A DNA stretch of 16,913 bases. It comes from Methanomassiliicoccaceae archaeon. GTDB taxonomy: Archaea > Thermoplasmatota > Thermoplasmata > Methanomassiliicoccales > Methanomethylophilaceae. A program made the position numbers and the translations under genes. The stretch is from NCBI GenBank assembly GCA_009786295.1, contig WQTN01000131.1, positions 1-16,913 of the forward strand, read 5' to 3'. The first letter of the stretch is position 1, and each line of letters begins with the position of its first letter. The notes under the pieces were generated by a model. It was not told where the DNA came from. It did no database searches and saw only the letters and a program-made list of their open reading frames with translations. Below are positions 7,082 through 15,180 of this stretch, one piece after another.

Positions 7082-8494
7082 ATGATCATGACGGGTCCAA
7101 AGCATAGCTGCGGAGTGGTCGGCGTGGCCGCCACATACAACGTTGCATCGGCTTTACACAAGACACTGATGATAATTCAGCACCGCGGTCAGGAGAGCGC
7201 GGGAGTATCCATTTTTAACGGCGAAGAACTGCATACGGTCAAAGACAACGGCCTTGTGCAGGTCGCGCTCGGCGCAGAGAAGATAAACAAGCTCAGAGGC
7301 AATATCGGCATCGGGCATGTAAGATATTCTACGGCAGGTTCCAAAAGCGTGATCAACGCTCAGCCGCTGACGGTCACCACAAGCTTCGGATCCATGGCGA
7401 TAGCGCATAACGGGGACATAACGAACTACATTGAGCTGAAAGAGAAATATCTGGCTTCAGGAACGCTGTTCCTCACGGACTCGGACAGCGAGCTTGTGAC
7501 GAAGATCCTCAGCAAGTACATGGTACAGCACAATGACCCGATAAAGGCTATGAAAAGCACCATGGGAGAGTTAGAAGGCTCCTTCGCGATCGCTATTTTG
7601 ATAAACGACAGACTTTTCGGCATGAGGGACCCGTACGGGATCAGGCCGATGTGCATCGGTGAGATAGACGGCGGACACATCATTGTTTCCGAAAGTGCAG
7701 CAATAGACGCGCTGAACGGTACTTTCATAAGAGATGTCGCCCCCGGAGAGATAATAGAAGTGATGCACGACCACTTCATACCGCACGCCGGTATTTCCAG
7801 CAAGAACAAGGCGCACTGCATGTTCGAGTGGGTGTACTTCGCGAGGCCAGACTCAGTGATAGACAAAAGGGAAGTGTATGACGTAAGGAAGAAGGTCGGG
7901 GAGATCCTCGCCAGAGAATGTCCAGCCGATGTAGACATAATCATGCCCGTGCCGGACTCGGGACGTGCGCATGCGATAGGATTTTCCATCGCATCCGGGA
8001 TACCGTATGAGGAAGGGTTCATGAAGAACCGTTTTGCCGAAAGGACATTCATACTTCCCGATCAGAAAGAGAGGGAGATGGCCGTCTCTATGAAAATGAA
8101 CCCGATCAAAAGCACTGTGGCAGGCAAACGCCTGGTGATCGTCGATGACAGCATCGTCAGAGGCACCACCCTTAAGAAACTGGTCTCCATGCTCAGAAAG
8201 GCCGGGGCGAAGGAGGTCCACGTACGTGTCGGAAGCCCGCCGGTAGTTGCTCCGTGTTATTATGGGGTCGACATGAAATCAAGAGATCAGTTCGTTGCGA
8301 CGGGACACAGCCTGGATGAAGTTCGCGGTATCATCGGGGCGGACAGTCTGGGATACATAAGCATAAACGGGCTCATAGAAGCCATCGGCAAACCGGAAAG
8401 CGATCTTTGTCTGGCATGCGTGAACGGAAAGTACCCGACGCGCATACCTGGTGAAGTGCACAGGTTCCAGTCCACTCTCAACTCAGATTACTGA
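7082..8494 (+). CDS. purF: Amidophosphoribosyltransferase (first step of purine synthesis)
   Basis: A 470-aa enzyme that transfers glutamine ammonia to PRPP, giving phosphoribosylamine. The start is ATG 7082, or ATG 7088 two codons later. Either leaves a short propeptide before C10 in HSCGVVG, which would become the N-terminal nucleophile after processing, as in Bacillus-type PurF. The glutaminase domain shows IQHRGQES, GIGHVRYST, AHNGDITN and the TDSDSE block. The PRTase domain has the PRPP loop VIVDDSIVRGTT with acidic residues D355/D356. Cysteines for a 4Fe-4S cluster, as in the Bacillus-type enzyme, are placed at AHCMFEW, VAPCYYG and the C-terminal LCLACVNGKYPT. The enzyme looks complete and active. 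An inverted repeat overlapping its stop may end the transcript. Confidence 0.97.
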   Translation: MIMTGPKHSCGVVGVAATYNVASALHKTLMIIQHRGQESAGVSIFNGEELHTVKDNGLVQVALGAEKINKLRGNIGIGHVRYSTAGSKSVINAQPLTVTTSFGSMAIAHNGDITNYIELKEKYLASGTLFLTDSDSELVTKILSKYMVQHNDPIKAMKSTMGELEGSFAIAILINDRLFGMRDPYGIRPMCIGEIDGGHIIVSESAAIDALNGTFIRDVAPGEIIEVMHDHFIPHAGISSKNKAHCMFEWVYFARPDSVIDKREVYDVRKKVGEILARECPADVDIIMPVPDSGRAHAIGFSIASGIPYEEGFMKNRFAERTFILPDQKEREMAVSMKMNPIKSTVAGKRLVIVDDSIVRGTTLKKLVSMLRKAGAKEVHVRVGSPPVVAPCYYGVDMKSRDQFVATGHSLDEVRGIIGADSLGYISINGLIEAIGKPESDLCLACVNGKYPTRIPGEVHRFQSTLNSDY

Positions 8495-8545
8495 ACTGTA
8501 ACAACGTACCAGTATATTCCAGACTATAGAAGTTCAGTTTATTTG
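8490..8545 (+). terminator. Inverted repeat and T-rich tract after purF
   Basis: ACTGAACT (8490-8497, overlapping the purF TGA) is perfectly complementary to AGTTCAGT (8531-8538), which is followed by TTATTTG. The loop is long (33 nt), so this is a weak hairpin. The T-rich tail in a gap between convergent genes is consistent with termination on the + strand. Confidence 0.35.
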
Positions 8546-8561
8546 TCATGATAAAAAGGAA

Positions 8562-9098
8562 TCATTTGCACGTCTTTGCGTGCAGTTTGATTTTTGTCAT
8601 CGCCCAATCATAATGGCTTGATGTGCCGCTTATGAAATATGCTCCGAGGTTGGTCGTCTTCGTCCATTTGTAAATGCCTTTGGAGAACAGTTCGTCATTT
8701 GTATGGGACTCAACGATCCGCATCATCTCTTCATGGCTTTTTCTGAGCATATCCTTCGCCGAGGGAAGAGGGACATCCTGATATTTTTTCCAGATCTCCA
8801 TGTTAAGATCAGGAAGCGTTACCCAGGTGTAGCCTTCTCCTGGCACTGCGGGCAAACCTCCTTTCACCGTACCCTCATCATGCCATCTTTTGATCATCTG
8901 ATGCCATTCGTGCAGATGAATAAGAACATCCCTGAGATTCTTGTCGCGAGCCCAATGGGCCTCTTTCTTACCGCTGCTGTCGAAACTGAACGCTGCGTTC
9001 TGCGCCTCTTCCGTCATGGAATCGATCAGCTTCCACATTTTACCGAATTGTTCATTTGCGGCAGTGATGAGTTCATCTTTCGTTGTTGGTCTGGGCAT
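8562..9098 (-). CDS. ClbS/DfsB family four-helix-bundle protein
   Basis: A 178-aa protein matching ClbS/DfsB (PF08020, formerly DUF1706) along its whole length: an MPRPTTKDELI start, KNLRDVLIHLHEWHQM, PGEGYTWVTLPDLNMEIWKKYQD, KSHEEMMRIVES and the C-terminal NLGAYFISGTSSHYDWAMTKI. The fold is a DinB-like four-helix bundle. ClbS of colibactin producers is a cyclopropane hydrolase that protects its host DNA from colibactin, but most family members have no assigned substrate, so the family name does not prove that role here. It is convergent with purF and divergent from the tRNA-Ala gene. A TATA-like CGTATATATCG (on the minus strand, about 9130-9141) lies some 35 nt before its ATG. It is complete. 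Confidence 0.9.
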   Translation of the reverse strand: MPRPTTKDELITAANEQFGKMWKLIDSMTEEAQNAAFSFDSSGKKEAHWARDKNLRDVLIHLHEWHQMIKRWHDEGTVKGGLPAVPGEGYTWVTLPDLNMEIWKKYQDVPLPSAKDMLRKSHEEMMRIVESHTNDELFSKGIYKWTKTTNLGAYFISGTSSHYDWAMTKIKLHAKTCK

Positions 9099-9171
9099 GA
9101 TCCGCTATCCGGATTATCAACAGCTTTGCGATATATACGTATTCGCACCCACCGCACTTTTCAACTAAGGA

Positions 9172-9186
9172 AATCTTTAATAATGG
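9172..9186 (+). promoter_or_regulatory. tRNA-Ala promoter
   Basis: GAAATCTTTAATAATG holds a BRE-like purine tract and a TTTAATAA TATA box about 27-33 bp upstream of the mature tRNA 5' end, the usual archaeal distance. Confidence 0.5.
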
Positions 9187-9209
9187 CTCTTCATTCAAGA
9201 GGATACAAA

Positions 9210-9282
9210 GGGCAGGTAGATCAGTTGGAAGATCGCTACCTTGGCATGGTAGAGGCCGCGAGTTCAAATCTCGCCCTGTCCA
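9210..9282 (+). tRNA. tRNA-Ala (anticodon GGC)
   Basis: A complete 73-nt cloverleaf. The acceptor stem GGGCAGG pairs with CCTGTCC and contains the G3:U70 wobble that identifies alanine tRNAs. The D stem is GATC/GATC. The anticodon stem is CTACC/GGTAG around the loop TTGGCAT, with GGC at 9243-9245, reading GCC/GCU Ala codons. The T stem is GCGAG/CTCGC around TTCAAAT. The discriminator is A; CCA is not encoded and there is no intron. The accessory block begins within 80 bp downstream, but no copy of the tRNA 3' end is seen elsewhere in the window, so integrase-type insertion at this tRNA is not supported. Confidence 0.97.
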
Positions 9283-9361
9283 CTCTATTCTATTAAAATC
9301 GACCCGATGTGCCTATGCGGCATACCGTTCTCGTTAAAGTTTGCACAGCATCCGTTGTCAG

Positions 9362-9390
9362 CCCCTAACTCCCGTTTTTACAATAACAAG
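9362..9390 (+). repeat. IS left terminal inverted repeat
   Basis: CCCCTAACTCCCG, then TTTTTA, then CAATAACAAG. It matches the complement of 11105-11132 in 22 of 23 positions outside the variable spacer. Confidence 0.8.
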
Positions 9391-9426
9391 CCCATGACAT
9401 TTTGAGAAGCTGGCTTGATAGCGAAG

Positions 9427-9462
9427 TATATAAATACATATATTGTTATTACCAATAACAAT
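9427..9462 (+). promoter_or_regulatory. Transposase promoter with overlapping palindrome
   Basis: The TATA box TATATAAAT (9427-9435) is about 26-34 bp before ATG 9461, implying a leaderless transcript. Between them a perfect inverted repeat, ATTGTTATT (9442-9450), ACC, AATAACAAT (9454-9462), runs into the start codon. Its arms contain the AATAACAA/TTGTTATT core that also forms the inner part of both terminal repeats, so the transposase may bind here and limit its own expression. The sequence identity is seen; the autoregulation is inference. Confidence 0.5.
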
Positions 9463-11095
9463 GGCATATAAAGTGGTGCAGAAGATCCGCGGGAAATATT
9501 ACTTGTATGAAGTGACCGAAGCGGAATGGGATCCGAAAAAGAAGAATTCCAAGCAAAAACGCAGGTATATCGGACCATGCGACGAGAACGGGACCATCGA
9601 CGACAGCAGACGCAAGGCCGCGCCTGCGGCCTCCGCGCCAGCTGAACAGAAACTGTACTGGAGCAAGAACATCGGGCAGTACGGCCTCCTTACAGGCCTT
9701 GCTTCCCGATCCGGGCTCGATGCGGACCTCGCTGCGGCTTTCGGCGGGGAGACCGCCAAGGACATCCTTGCTTTGGCGGTCATGCGCATAGCGCAGCCCG
9801 GAAGCCTCCGCGGCATGGAGGACAGCATCGAATCCACATACCTCAGGGAACTCCTGGACATCAAAAAGGGGTATTCGTCGCAGAGGATGACCGAGATCAT
9901 CAGGGCGATCGGAGAGGACATCGATGCAAAGAAGAGATACTGCGCCAAGGCCGTCAAAGATTCCAAGGCGGTGATATTCGACACCACCGCTCTTTTCTCG
10001 TCATCGAAACTGTACGAAATGCTCGAATACGGGCGCAAATACAAGAAAACGGGGCTGCCGCAGGTGAACATGGGCTATGTCCACTGCATGGACTCCGGCA
10101 TCCCGGTGTATTACAAGCTCTATCCCGGAAGCATAACCGACGTTGTGACCCTGGTCAACCTGATCAAGGAGATGAAAGCGATGGGGTCAAGCGCCGAACA
10201 TACGGTGCTGGACCGCGGGTTCTATTCCGCGGGCAACATCCGTGCTATGTATTCCGAGGGGTACAGGTTCACCATGCCCTTGCCGTCCGGGAACGACCTG
10301 TTCAAATCGCTGATAACGGATGCGATAGACGAGCTGGACAATCCGGAGAATATGTTCAGATTCGACGGCAGAACAGAGTTCTGCGTCGATCTGGAGATAA
10401 AGATGCCGTTCAAAGACATCACCGATGCCGCCGGGAACGCCGTGGAGAAGATCCGCGCGCTGGTATTCCAGAACAACGATCGGCGTAAAGACGAGATAGA
10501 CACGCTGGCGGCAAGGATAGATTCTGTAGAGGCTGACGCGGCGATGACCAAATGGAGCAAGGAGAAAGAATCCGAATTGTTCAGAGGCAGGAACGCCGAA
10601 CTCAAAAACTTCTTCGATGTCTCAAAGGCGGAGGACGGAAAGATAGCTCTGAAAGGGAAAAGGAACGCGATCTCTTTCGCCATGCGCAATACGGGCAGGA
10701 TGATCCTCCTTACGACGTCGGAGGCGCCGGCGGCGGAGATACTGGGGACATATCACCTCCGGGACTCTGTAGAAAAGGACTTCGAAACTCTGAAAGACGA
10801 TATGGAAGGCGGAATAGAGTACGTCAGAGACACCGTTTCAGCAGAGGGAATGATATTCGTACAGTTCATAGCGACGGGACTGCGCGTGCGGATGATGGAC
10901 ATTGTCCGAAAGAACCCCTCCCTGAAGAGGCTGGGCGTACCGGCGGTACTGAGGTCGCTGAATCTCATGACAGTATCCAACGTCAACGGTACGGTGCTGA
11001 TGTCGGAAGTAACGAAGAAACAAAGGGAGATCTTCGAGCAGTTCGGCGTAGACCTTCCGTCGGTGAAGCAAAAACCTCAGCAGTCAAGCGTGTGA
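9461..11095 (+). CDS. IS4-superfamily (IS1634-like) DDE transposase
   Basis: A 544-aa transposase starting at ATG 9461; an upstream in-frame TTG (9443) lies inside the palindrome and is unlikely to be used. The catalytic triad is intact: D174 in VIFDTTALF, D251 in VLDRGFYS, and E438 within the Y-x2-R-x3-E-x6-K signature (Y431, R434, E438, K445) in the segment YHLRDSVEKDFETLK. The N-terminal MAYKVVQKIRGKYYLYE and the YIGPCDENG block resemble the DNA-binding head of IS1634-type proteins. A long insertion lies between the second D and the E, as is usual for this group. There is no frameshift or internal stop, so the element could be active. It moves by cut-and-paste transposition. Confidence 0.92.
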   Translation: MAYKVVQKIRGKYYLYEVTEAEWDPKKKNSKQKRRYIGPCDENGTIDDSRRKAAPAASAPAEQKLYWSKNIGQYGLLTGLASRSGLDADLAAAFGGETAKDILALAVMRIAQPGSLRGMEDSIESTYLRELLDIKKGYSSQRMTEIIRAIGEDIDAKKRYCAKAVKDSKAVIFDTTALFSSSKLYEMLEYGRKYKKTGLPQVNMGYVHCMDSGIPVYYKLYPGSITDVVTLVNLIKEMKAMGSSAEHTVLDRGFYSAGNIRAMYSEGYRFTMPLPSGNDLFKSLITDAIDELDNPENMFRFDGRTEFCVDLEIKMPFKDITDAAGNAVEKIRALVFQNNDRRKDEIDTLAARIDSVEADAAMTKWSKEKESELFRGRNAELKNFFDVSKAEDGKIALKGKRNAISFAMRNTGRMILLTTSEAPAAEILGTYHLRDSVEKDFETLKDDMEGGIEYVRDTVSAEGMIFVQFIATGLRVRMMDIVRKNPSLKRLGVPAVLRSLNLMTVSNVNGTVLMSEVTKKQREIFEQFGVDLPSVKQKPQQSSV

Positions 11096-11104
11096 ACTCA
11101 GGCC

Positions 11105-11132
11105 CTTGTTATTGCGGGGCGGGAGTTGGGGG
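11105..11132 (-). repeat. IS right terminal inverted repeat
   Basis: CTTGTTATTG (11105-11114), a 5-nt spacer and CGGGAGTTGGGGG (11120-11132), the inverted counterpart of the left end. The following 213 bp up to the ABC exporter gene hold no gene I can support. Confidence 0.8.
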
Positions 11133-11345
11133 AGATAGTGTTCGATGGTTCTGACAAGCCCATACGGAATTGATATATTTGCGTTCGGCAATGGGACATC
11201 CGTCCTCTCTTCGGCTAATGCTGTTTGGAGCACAACCCTGTATTTGAAGGAGGACACTTCTACTTTCGGCCAGTACTTGAAAATCATCGATAATACATTA
11301 GCCCAATGTCAAGGTCGGGATATACACCCAGAACAAACACCCCTC

Positions 11346-13601
11346 TTAACCATAAGAGATAAAATCATCGTCCTCATGCAACCTGTCTGCATCAGGCAGA
11401 TGCACAGAAGAAAGCCCGCCAGCGATGGCTGGAAATGTGTCGTTACCAACCTGACTGTTCCACATCTTCCAGTATAGCCCACGTTTTGCAATAAGTTCGT
11501 TATGATCTCCCGATTCCGCAATTTTACCTTCTGCCATCATAAATATCCTGTCACATTTTCTTATCGTGGACAATCTGTGAGCCACAATGATTGTTGTACA
11601 GTTCGATTTCCTATTGAACAGCGTGTCGTATACTTTGGCTTCGGAAATAAAATCCAGGTTGCTTGTGGCCTCATCAATAATCAGAATCTCTGGATTCTTC
11701 GCAAATGCTCTCGCGAGTCCTATGCGCTGTCTTTCTCCCCCCGATAGGTTCGCGCCTGCCTCTTCAAGGTATGTGTCGTATCGGGAAGGGAGTTTGCTAA
11801 TGAAATTCGAACATCCGGCCATGTCACACGCCCCCCTTATGTCGTCGTCAGTTGCTGAAGGAACAGAAATACGGATGTTTTCAGTTATCGTTCCGCTGAA
11901 CAGTTCTACCTCTTGCTGGACGTACGCTACTCTCTTTCTGTAAGATCGCATATCCAGTTCCTCCAAGTCATATCCTGCAATGTTTATTTTTCCGCTTTCT
12001 GGAATCCAAAGGCCCATGAGCACTTTGCAGATAGTTGTTTTCCCACATCCACTTTCTCCCACAAGAGCTACCTTCTCTCCCCCCTTAACATCGAATGATA
12101 TATCGGAAAGAACTGGTTTCCTGAAGCCGTATCTGAAACTTAGATTTTTAACCGAGATATTTCCAAAGAGGGTTTCTGGCACACTTTTTCCTTTGTGTAT
12201 CTCTCCCTCCTCTTCGACATCAAGGATCTCGCTCAACCTCTTAAGCGCGATGTCTGCTTCCTGTATCTGGAACTGCACATTAACTAACCTGCCTATAGGG
12301 CCCATAAAAAACCCCGTCAGAGAAGAAAATGCCATCAGTGTTCCAAGCGTTATTTGTCCATCGATAACAAACACAGCACCAAGCCACATTATTAATAAAC
12401 TTCCAATCATGGAAATGGATGAAGATACTACCTGCTGATAGTTGGAAAGTACGTTTGCTCCATATGCAATGCGCAAGGTTTTTATGAAGCGCTTTTCAAT
12501 CTTCTCCATCGAATCTTCTTCGGCAGCGTTTCCTTTGACGGTTTCAATCCCTCTAAGAGATTCTATCGTTGTTGAATTTAACAGTGCCGAAGCTTCCATC
12601 TGTTCGCGGTTGATTTTTTTATACGGTTGCCTGAAAATATAGACAAGCACCACACTTACAAGTGTAAATAGGAGTATCACTCCAAACAAAAATGGGTTGA
12701 TTGTATAAAGGACAACCCCCGTCACTATTGCAAAAACAATATCAAGAATGAGTGTAAGTATTATTCCAGATACGACAGATACGATTGTTCCAGCATCTCC
12801 GAACCTGGTTATTATATCTCCAGTCTTTCTGGTACCGAAGAACTTCATTGGAAGGTTGAATATGTGTGTATAGTATCCAAGCATTAGTGGAATGCTTATC
12901 TTCTGAGACAGATGCAAAGTAATATGTTGCCTTACTGCGCTGAGTGCGATATTTGTCAGCGCTATAATAATAAAAATTAACACAAGTACGAAGAGCTGAT
13001 CTTTCAAACCAAATGGCAAAATCTCATCGATAAGGAACTTGTTAAAGAAAGAGGAGATTATACCTAACATTGTTATAAGAAGCCCGGCAATAATAGTTGT
13101 TACAAAGAGCCACTTCTGAGCAAGAACAAGACTCATTAGTTTAGAGAATAAGGATTTTTTATCAATTTTTGATGCTCTGAACTCAGACGAAGGCTTGACC
13201 AGAATTATAACATTGTCAAATTCTTTCGAGAAGTCCTCATATTTTAATTTTCGTTTTCCGAATGCCGGATCTAGAACAATTATTCCATTCTTATTCAATT
13301 TCACAAGAACAACATAGTGCGAGTCGCCATCTTTTGTAATGGTGTGACATATTGCAGGGATTGTAAATTCTCCTTTGATGAATTCATCGTCCGATATGCG
13401 AATTGGCATGGTTTCCAACCCTAGTTTCTTTGCCCCGCTGCATAACCCCTCTATGTTTGTACCGAGAATATCTGTTCCACATGCATCTCTGAGGCTAGTA
13501 AGAGTAACTTCTTTGCCATAATAAAGGCACACCATTGCAAGCGCTGCTGCACCGCAATCAGTTGAATCGTGTTGTTTTATTAAGACGTTTTTTTTCTTCA
13601 T
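11346..13601 (-). CDS. C39-peptidase ABC exporter (double-glycine leader processing and export)
   Basis: A 751-aa peptidase-containing ABC transporter that would cut a leader peptide and export the cargo across the membrane. ATG 13601 is chosen because it overlaps the upstream stop as ATGA and puts the peptidase motif at the usual place. The C39 domain (about 1-140) has the complete papain-like site: Q10 and C16 in QHDSTDCGAA, H95 in GDSHYVVLV, D111 in VLDPAFG. A six-helix ABC membrane domain spans roughly 155-440. The nucleotide-binding domain has Walker A GESGCGKT (K521), signature LSGGERQR (from L619), Walker B LIIDEAT (D643, E644) and the H-loop VAHRLS. Length and order equal bacterial LagD, ComA and CvaB-type exporters. 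It is the last gene of the four-gene minus-strand operon; the base composition is much more AT-rich than the core genome, which suggests transfer. Confidence 0.96.
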   Translation of the reverse strand: MKKKNVLIKQHDSTDCGAAALAMVCLYYGKEVTLTSLRDACGTDILGTNIEGLCSGAKKLGLETMPIRISDDEFIKGEFTIPAICHTITKDGDSHYVVLVKLNKNGIIVLDPAFGKRKLKYEDFSKEFDNVIILVKPSSEFRASKIDKKSLFSKLMSLVLAQKWLFVTTIIAGLLITMLGIISSFFNKFLIDEILPFGLKDQLFVLVLIFIIIALTNIALSAVRQHITLHLSQKISIPLMLGYYTHIFNLPMKFFGTRKTGDIITRFGDAGTIVSVVSGIILTLILDIVFAIVTGVVLYTINPFLFGVILLFTLVSVVLVYIFRQPYKKINREQMEASALLNSTTIESLRGIETVKGNAAEEDSMEKIEKRFIKTLRIAYGANVLSNYQQVVSSSISMIGSLLIMWLGAVFVIDGQITLGTLMAFSSLTGFFMGPIGRLVNVQFQIQEADIALKRLSEILDVEEEGEIHKGKSVPETLFGNISVKNLSFRYGFRKPVLSDISFDVKGGEKVALVGESGCGKTTICKVLMGLWIPESGKINIAGYDLEELDMRSYRKRVAYVQQEVELFSGTITENIRISVPSATDDDIRGACDMAGCSNFISKLPSRYDTYLEEAGANLSGGERQRIGLARAFAKNPEILIIDEATSNLDFISEAKVYDTLFNRKSNCTTIIVAHRLSTIRKCDRIFMMAEGKIAESGDHNELIAKRGLYWKMWNSQVGNDTFPAIAGGLSSVHLPDADRLHEDDDFISYG

Positions 13602-14689
13602 TTGAATCCAAGTCCTTTCAAAAACCATTCCAGCCATGTGGATTCACTATATATTATCGATGCCGATACCATCATACCGTTGACCACCTGTACTGAACCT
13701 GCCTTTCCATTTAAAGTGGCTTCGGCCTCTACGGTCACAGTAAACCACACATTTCCATTTGAATCGACTGTACTGTCACTTGATATTATTGTTACTTTAC
13801 CGTTCAATTTTCCATATGTCGCACTCGGATATCCAGCTACTTCCATTTGTATGAGACAATCCTTAGACACATATGGGCGATATGCGGCCGGAATATGAAG
13901 GATAACACTTACGCCGTCATCAACTGCCTCTCCAGATATCGATAATAACAGTGCACCGGATGAAACGACCATACCTTTATTTAAAGCAGTCTCAAAATGA
14001 ATTACACCATCAGATTTAGCAACTATTGTATGGTCATTCACAATAGTCTGAAAAGACTCTTTTTGATAGATTAACTGCATATATGTGGGCTCATATTGCA
14101 TTATCATTTGGTTGCAACTCATCAAAGACTGATCAATATACAGCTGTCTATTCTCCCTCAGCGTATTGACTCCATCATCTGTAACACCCGCCATTTGGCG
14201 TAAAAATGCCTCATATGATATGTACATCGTCCGTTCTGTGTTTGCATAAAAAGGATTCTCGTTAGCATAGCATGTCCTTATATCTTTAGTAATGTCATAT
14301 CTTTCAATTTTATTGTACATTTTATAGTATCCGTTTAGAATTCCATAATAATAATTTGTAAGATTTGTATATATTTCAAGCTGGGCCTCAGATTCTGTTG
14401 CTCCAACCGTAATTAGTCTATCCCCATTCTTTACAAACTGACCCTCTTCTACATTTATCTTACTTATTTCTCCGCCGTAGGGGGACATGATGTAATGTTT
14501 GCTGTCTGACTGGATTATCCCCACACTATGAATGCTTTCTGATTTTTGTTCGCTAGCGGCTACTGCAACAGCAACAATCATTGATACAAAAACAATCAAC
14601 ACAAGAATCGTCATAAATTTTGGAGGATTCTTGCTATATAGCAGTGCACTGTCTCTTAAATCGTCCAAATATCGAAGATGTTCGGTCAT
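13598..14689 (-). CDS. HlyD/bacteriocin-secretion accessory protein
   Basis: A 363-aa membrane-fusion-type adaptor. A short cytosolic N-terminus is followed by one TM helix (about 26-45) and then an extracytoplasmic part. The two halves of a lipoyl-like barrel are visible: YIMSPYGGEISKINVEEGQF and GDRLITV at about 66-95, and SDGVIHFETALNKGMVVSSG at about 225-250, separated by a helical hairpin of roughly 120 residues. The following beta-rich region (residues 260-345) corresponds to the usual HlyD beta-barrel. The N-terminal topology (a YLDDLRD segment, then the TM) is reminiscent of LcnD/ComB-type partners of C39 exporters. It overlaps both neighbours by ATGA (14686-14689 and 13598-13601), so it is translationally coupled to the exporter, as expected for its partner. 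With no outer membrane expected, it would act at the cell surface as in Gram-positive systems. Confidence 0.9.
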   Translation of the reverse strand: MTEHLRYLDDLRDSALLYSKNPPKFMTILVLIVFVSMIVAVAVAASEQKSESIHSVGIIQSDSKHYIMSPYGGEISKINVEEGQFVKNGDRLITVGATESEAQLEIYTNLTNYYYGILNGYYKMYNKIERYDITKDIRTCYANENPFYANTERTMYISYEAFLRQMAGVTDDGVNTLRENRQLYIDQSLMSCNQMIMQYEPTYMQLIYQKESFQTIVNDHTIVAKSDGVIHFETALNKGMVVSSGALLLSISGEAVDDGVSVILHIPAAYRPYVSKDCLIQMEVAGYPSATYGKLNGKVTIISSDSTVDSNGNVWFTVTVEAEATLNGKAGSVQVVNGMMVSASIIYSESTWLEWFLKGLGFK

Positions 14690-15180
14690 AAATAATCATC
14701 ATAGGGCATAAAAATGTCTATCATGGCTACATCATTGTTTTTTTCGACATAGACTGTATAGCTCTCTTTTTTCAGTTGGATTTCATTTTCATATGCATAG
14801 ACACAAGCCTTATGTGATGCAAAAATGAGATCTTCTTCTTTACCAACAAACCGTGCGTAAATGCATGGGCCAATTTTTAATTTTTCCCCTCTCTCAAACC
14901 CTGTTGGAATCTTTGTTGCATCACCTAAGCACTGTAAGATTATTTTCCTCCCCAAAGTTACTTTCTTTCCATCAAAATCAATTTTTTCCCAAATAATGGG
15001 CGGACCTATAGTTGATAAGTGGTGAGCCTTCAGTTTTGTTCTCGAAGAATTAATTAGTGCACCTGTATCAACAGCACCATCTGCTTGTATCGACACTGTT
15101 TGTTCCAACACCAAATACTTCTTGGATTGAATGTCTATTATCTGAATCACTCTCTCAGCGCATAAAACTTTCCTGATCAC
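14686..15180 (-). CDS. Hypothetical protein of the peptide-export operon (164 aa)
   Basis: I do not recognise this protein. It is 164 aa (GTG start at 15180), with no signal peptide or TM segment; alternating hydrophobic residues suggest a mostly beta fold. Features that can be seen are a GPPIIWEKIDFDGKKVTLG stretch at about 59-77, three cysteines (near 7, 84 and 106) and an acidic C-terminus ending YDDYL. The first start overlaps the upstream gene by 26 nt and lacks a clear ribosome site. A GTG ten codons later (15150), just past the upstream stop, would give 154 aa and may be the real start. It is coupled to the HlyD gene by ATGA. Its place in the operon suggests a role in secretion, peptide handling or self-protection, but the sequence does not say which. 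Confidence 0.75.
   Translation of the reverse strand: MIRKVLCAERVIQIIDIQSKKYLVLEQTVSIQADGAVDTGALINSSRTKLKAHHLSTIGPPIIWEKIDFDGKKVTLGRKIILQCLGDATKIPTGFERGEKLKIGPCIYARFVGKEEDLIFASHKACVYAYENEIQLKKESYTVYVEKNNDVAMIDIFMPYDDYL

Larger units (their letters stand above)
9362..11132 (+). mobile_element. IS4-superfamily (IS1634-like) insertion sequence
   Basis: An element of about 1.77 kb with one intact transposase gene bounded by imperfect terminal inverted repeats. The left end (9362-9390) has CCCCTAACTCCCG, a 6-nt spacer and CAATAACAAG. The right end (11105-11132) read as its complement has CCCCCAACTCCCG, a 5-nt spacer and CAATAACAAG: one mismatch in the outer block, none in the inner. G+C is high (40 of 60 in the line at 9721) compared with the AT-rich cassette on its right. 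No convincing target-site duplication is seen immediately outside the ends, so the exact boundaries are uncertain by a few bases or one flank has been altered since insertion. Confidence 0.85.

Noticed and set aside
9355..11140. Target-site duplication around the IS
   Set aside because: The sequences just outside the two terminal repeats (GTCAG left, AGATA right) do not match, so none can be claimed.
9386..11163. ACAAGCCCAT repeated inside the left IS end and just outside the right end
   Set aside because: Only 10 bases, asymmetric with respect to the element, and not consistent with a duplication; treated as chance.
11145..11477. 110-aa plus-strand open frame between the IS and the exporter 3' end
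   Set aside because: It runs antisense into the exporter gene, has no ribosome site and shows no recognisable domain; composition changes midway.
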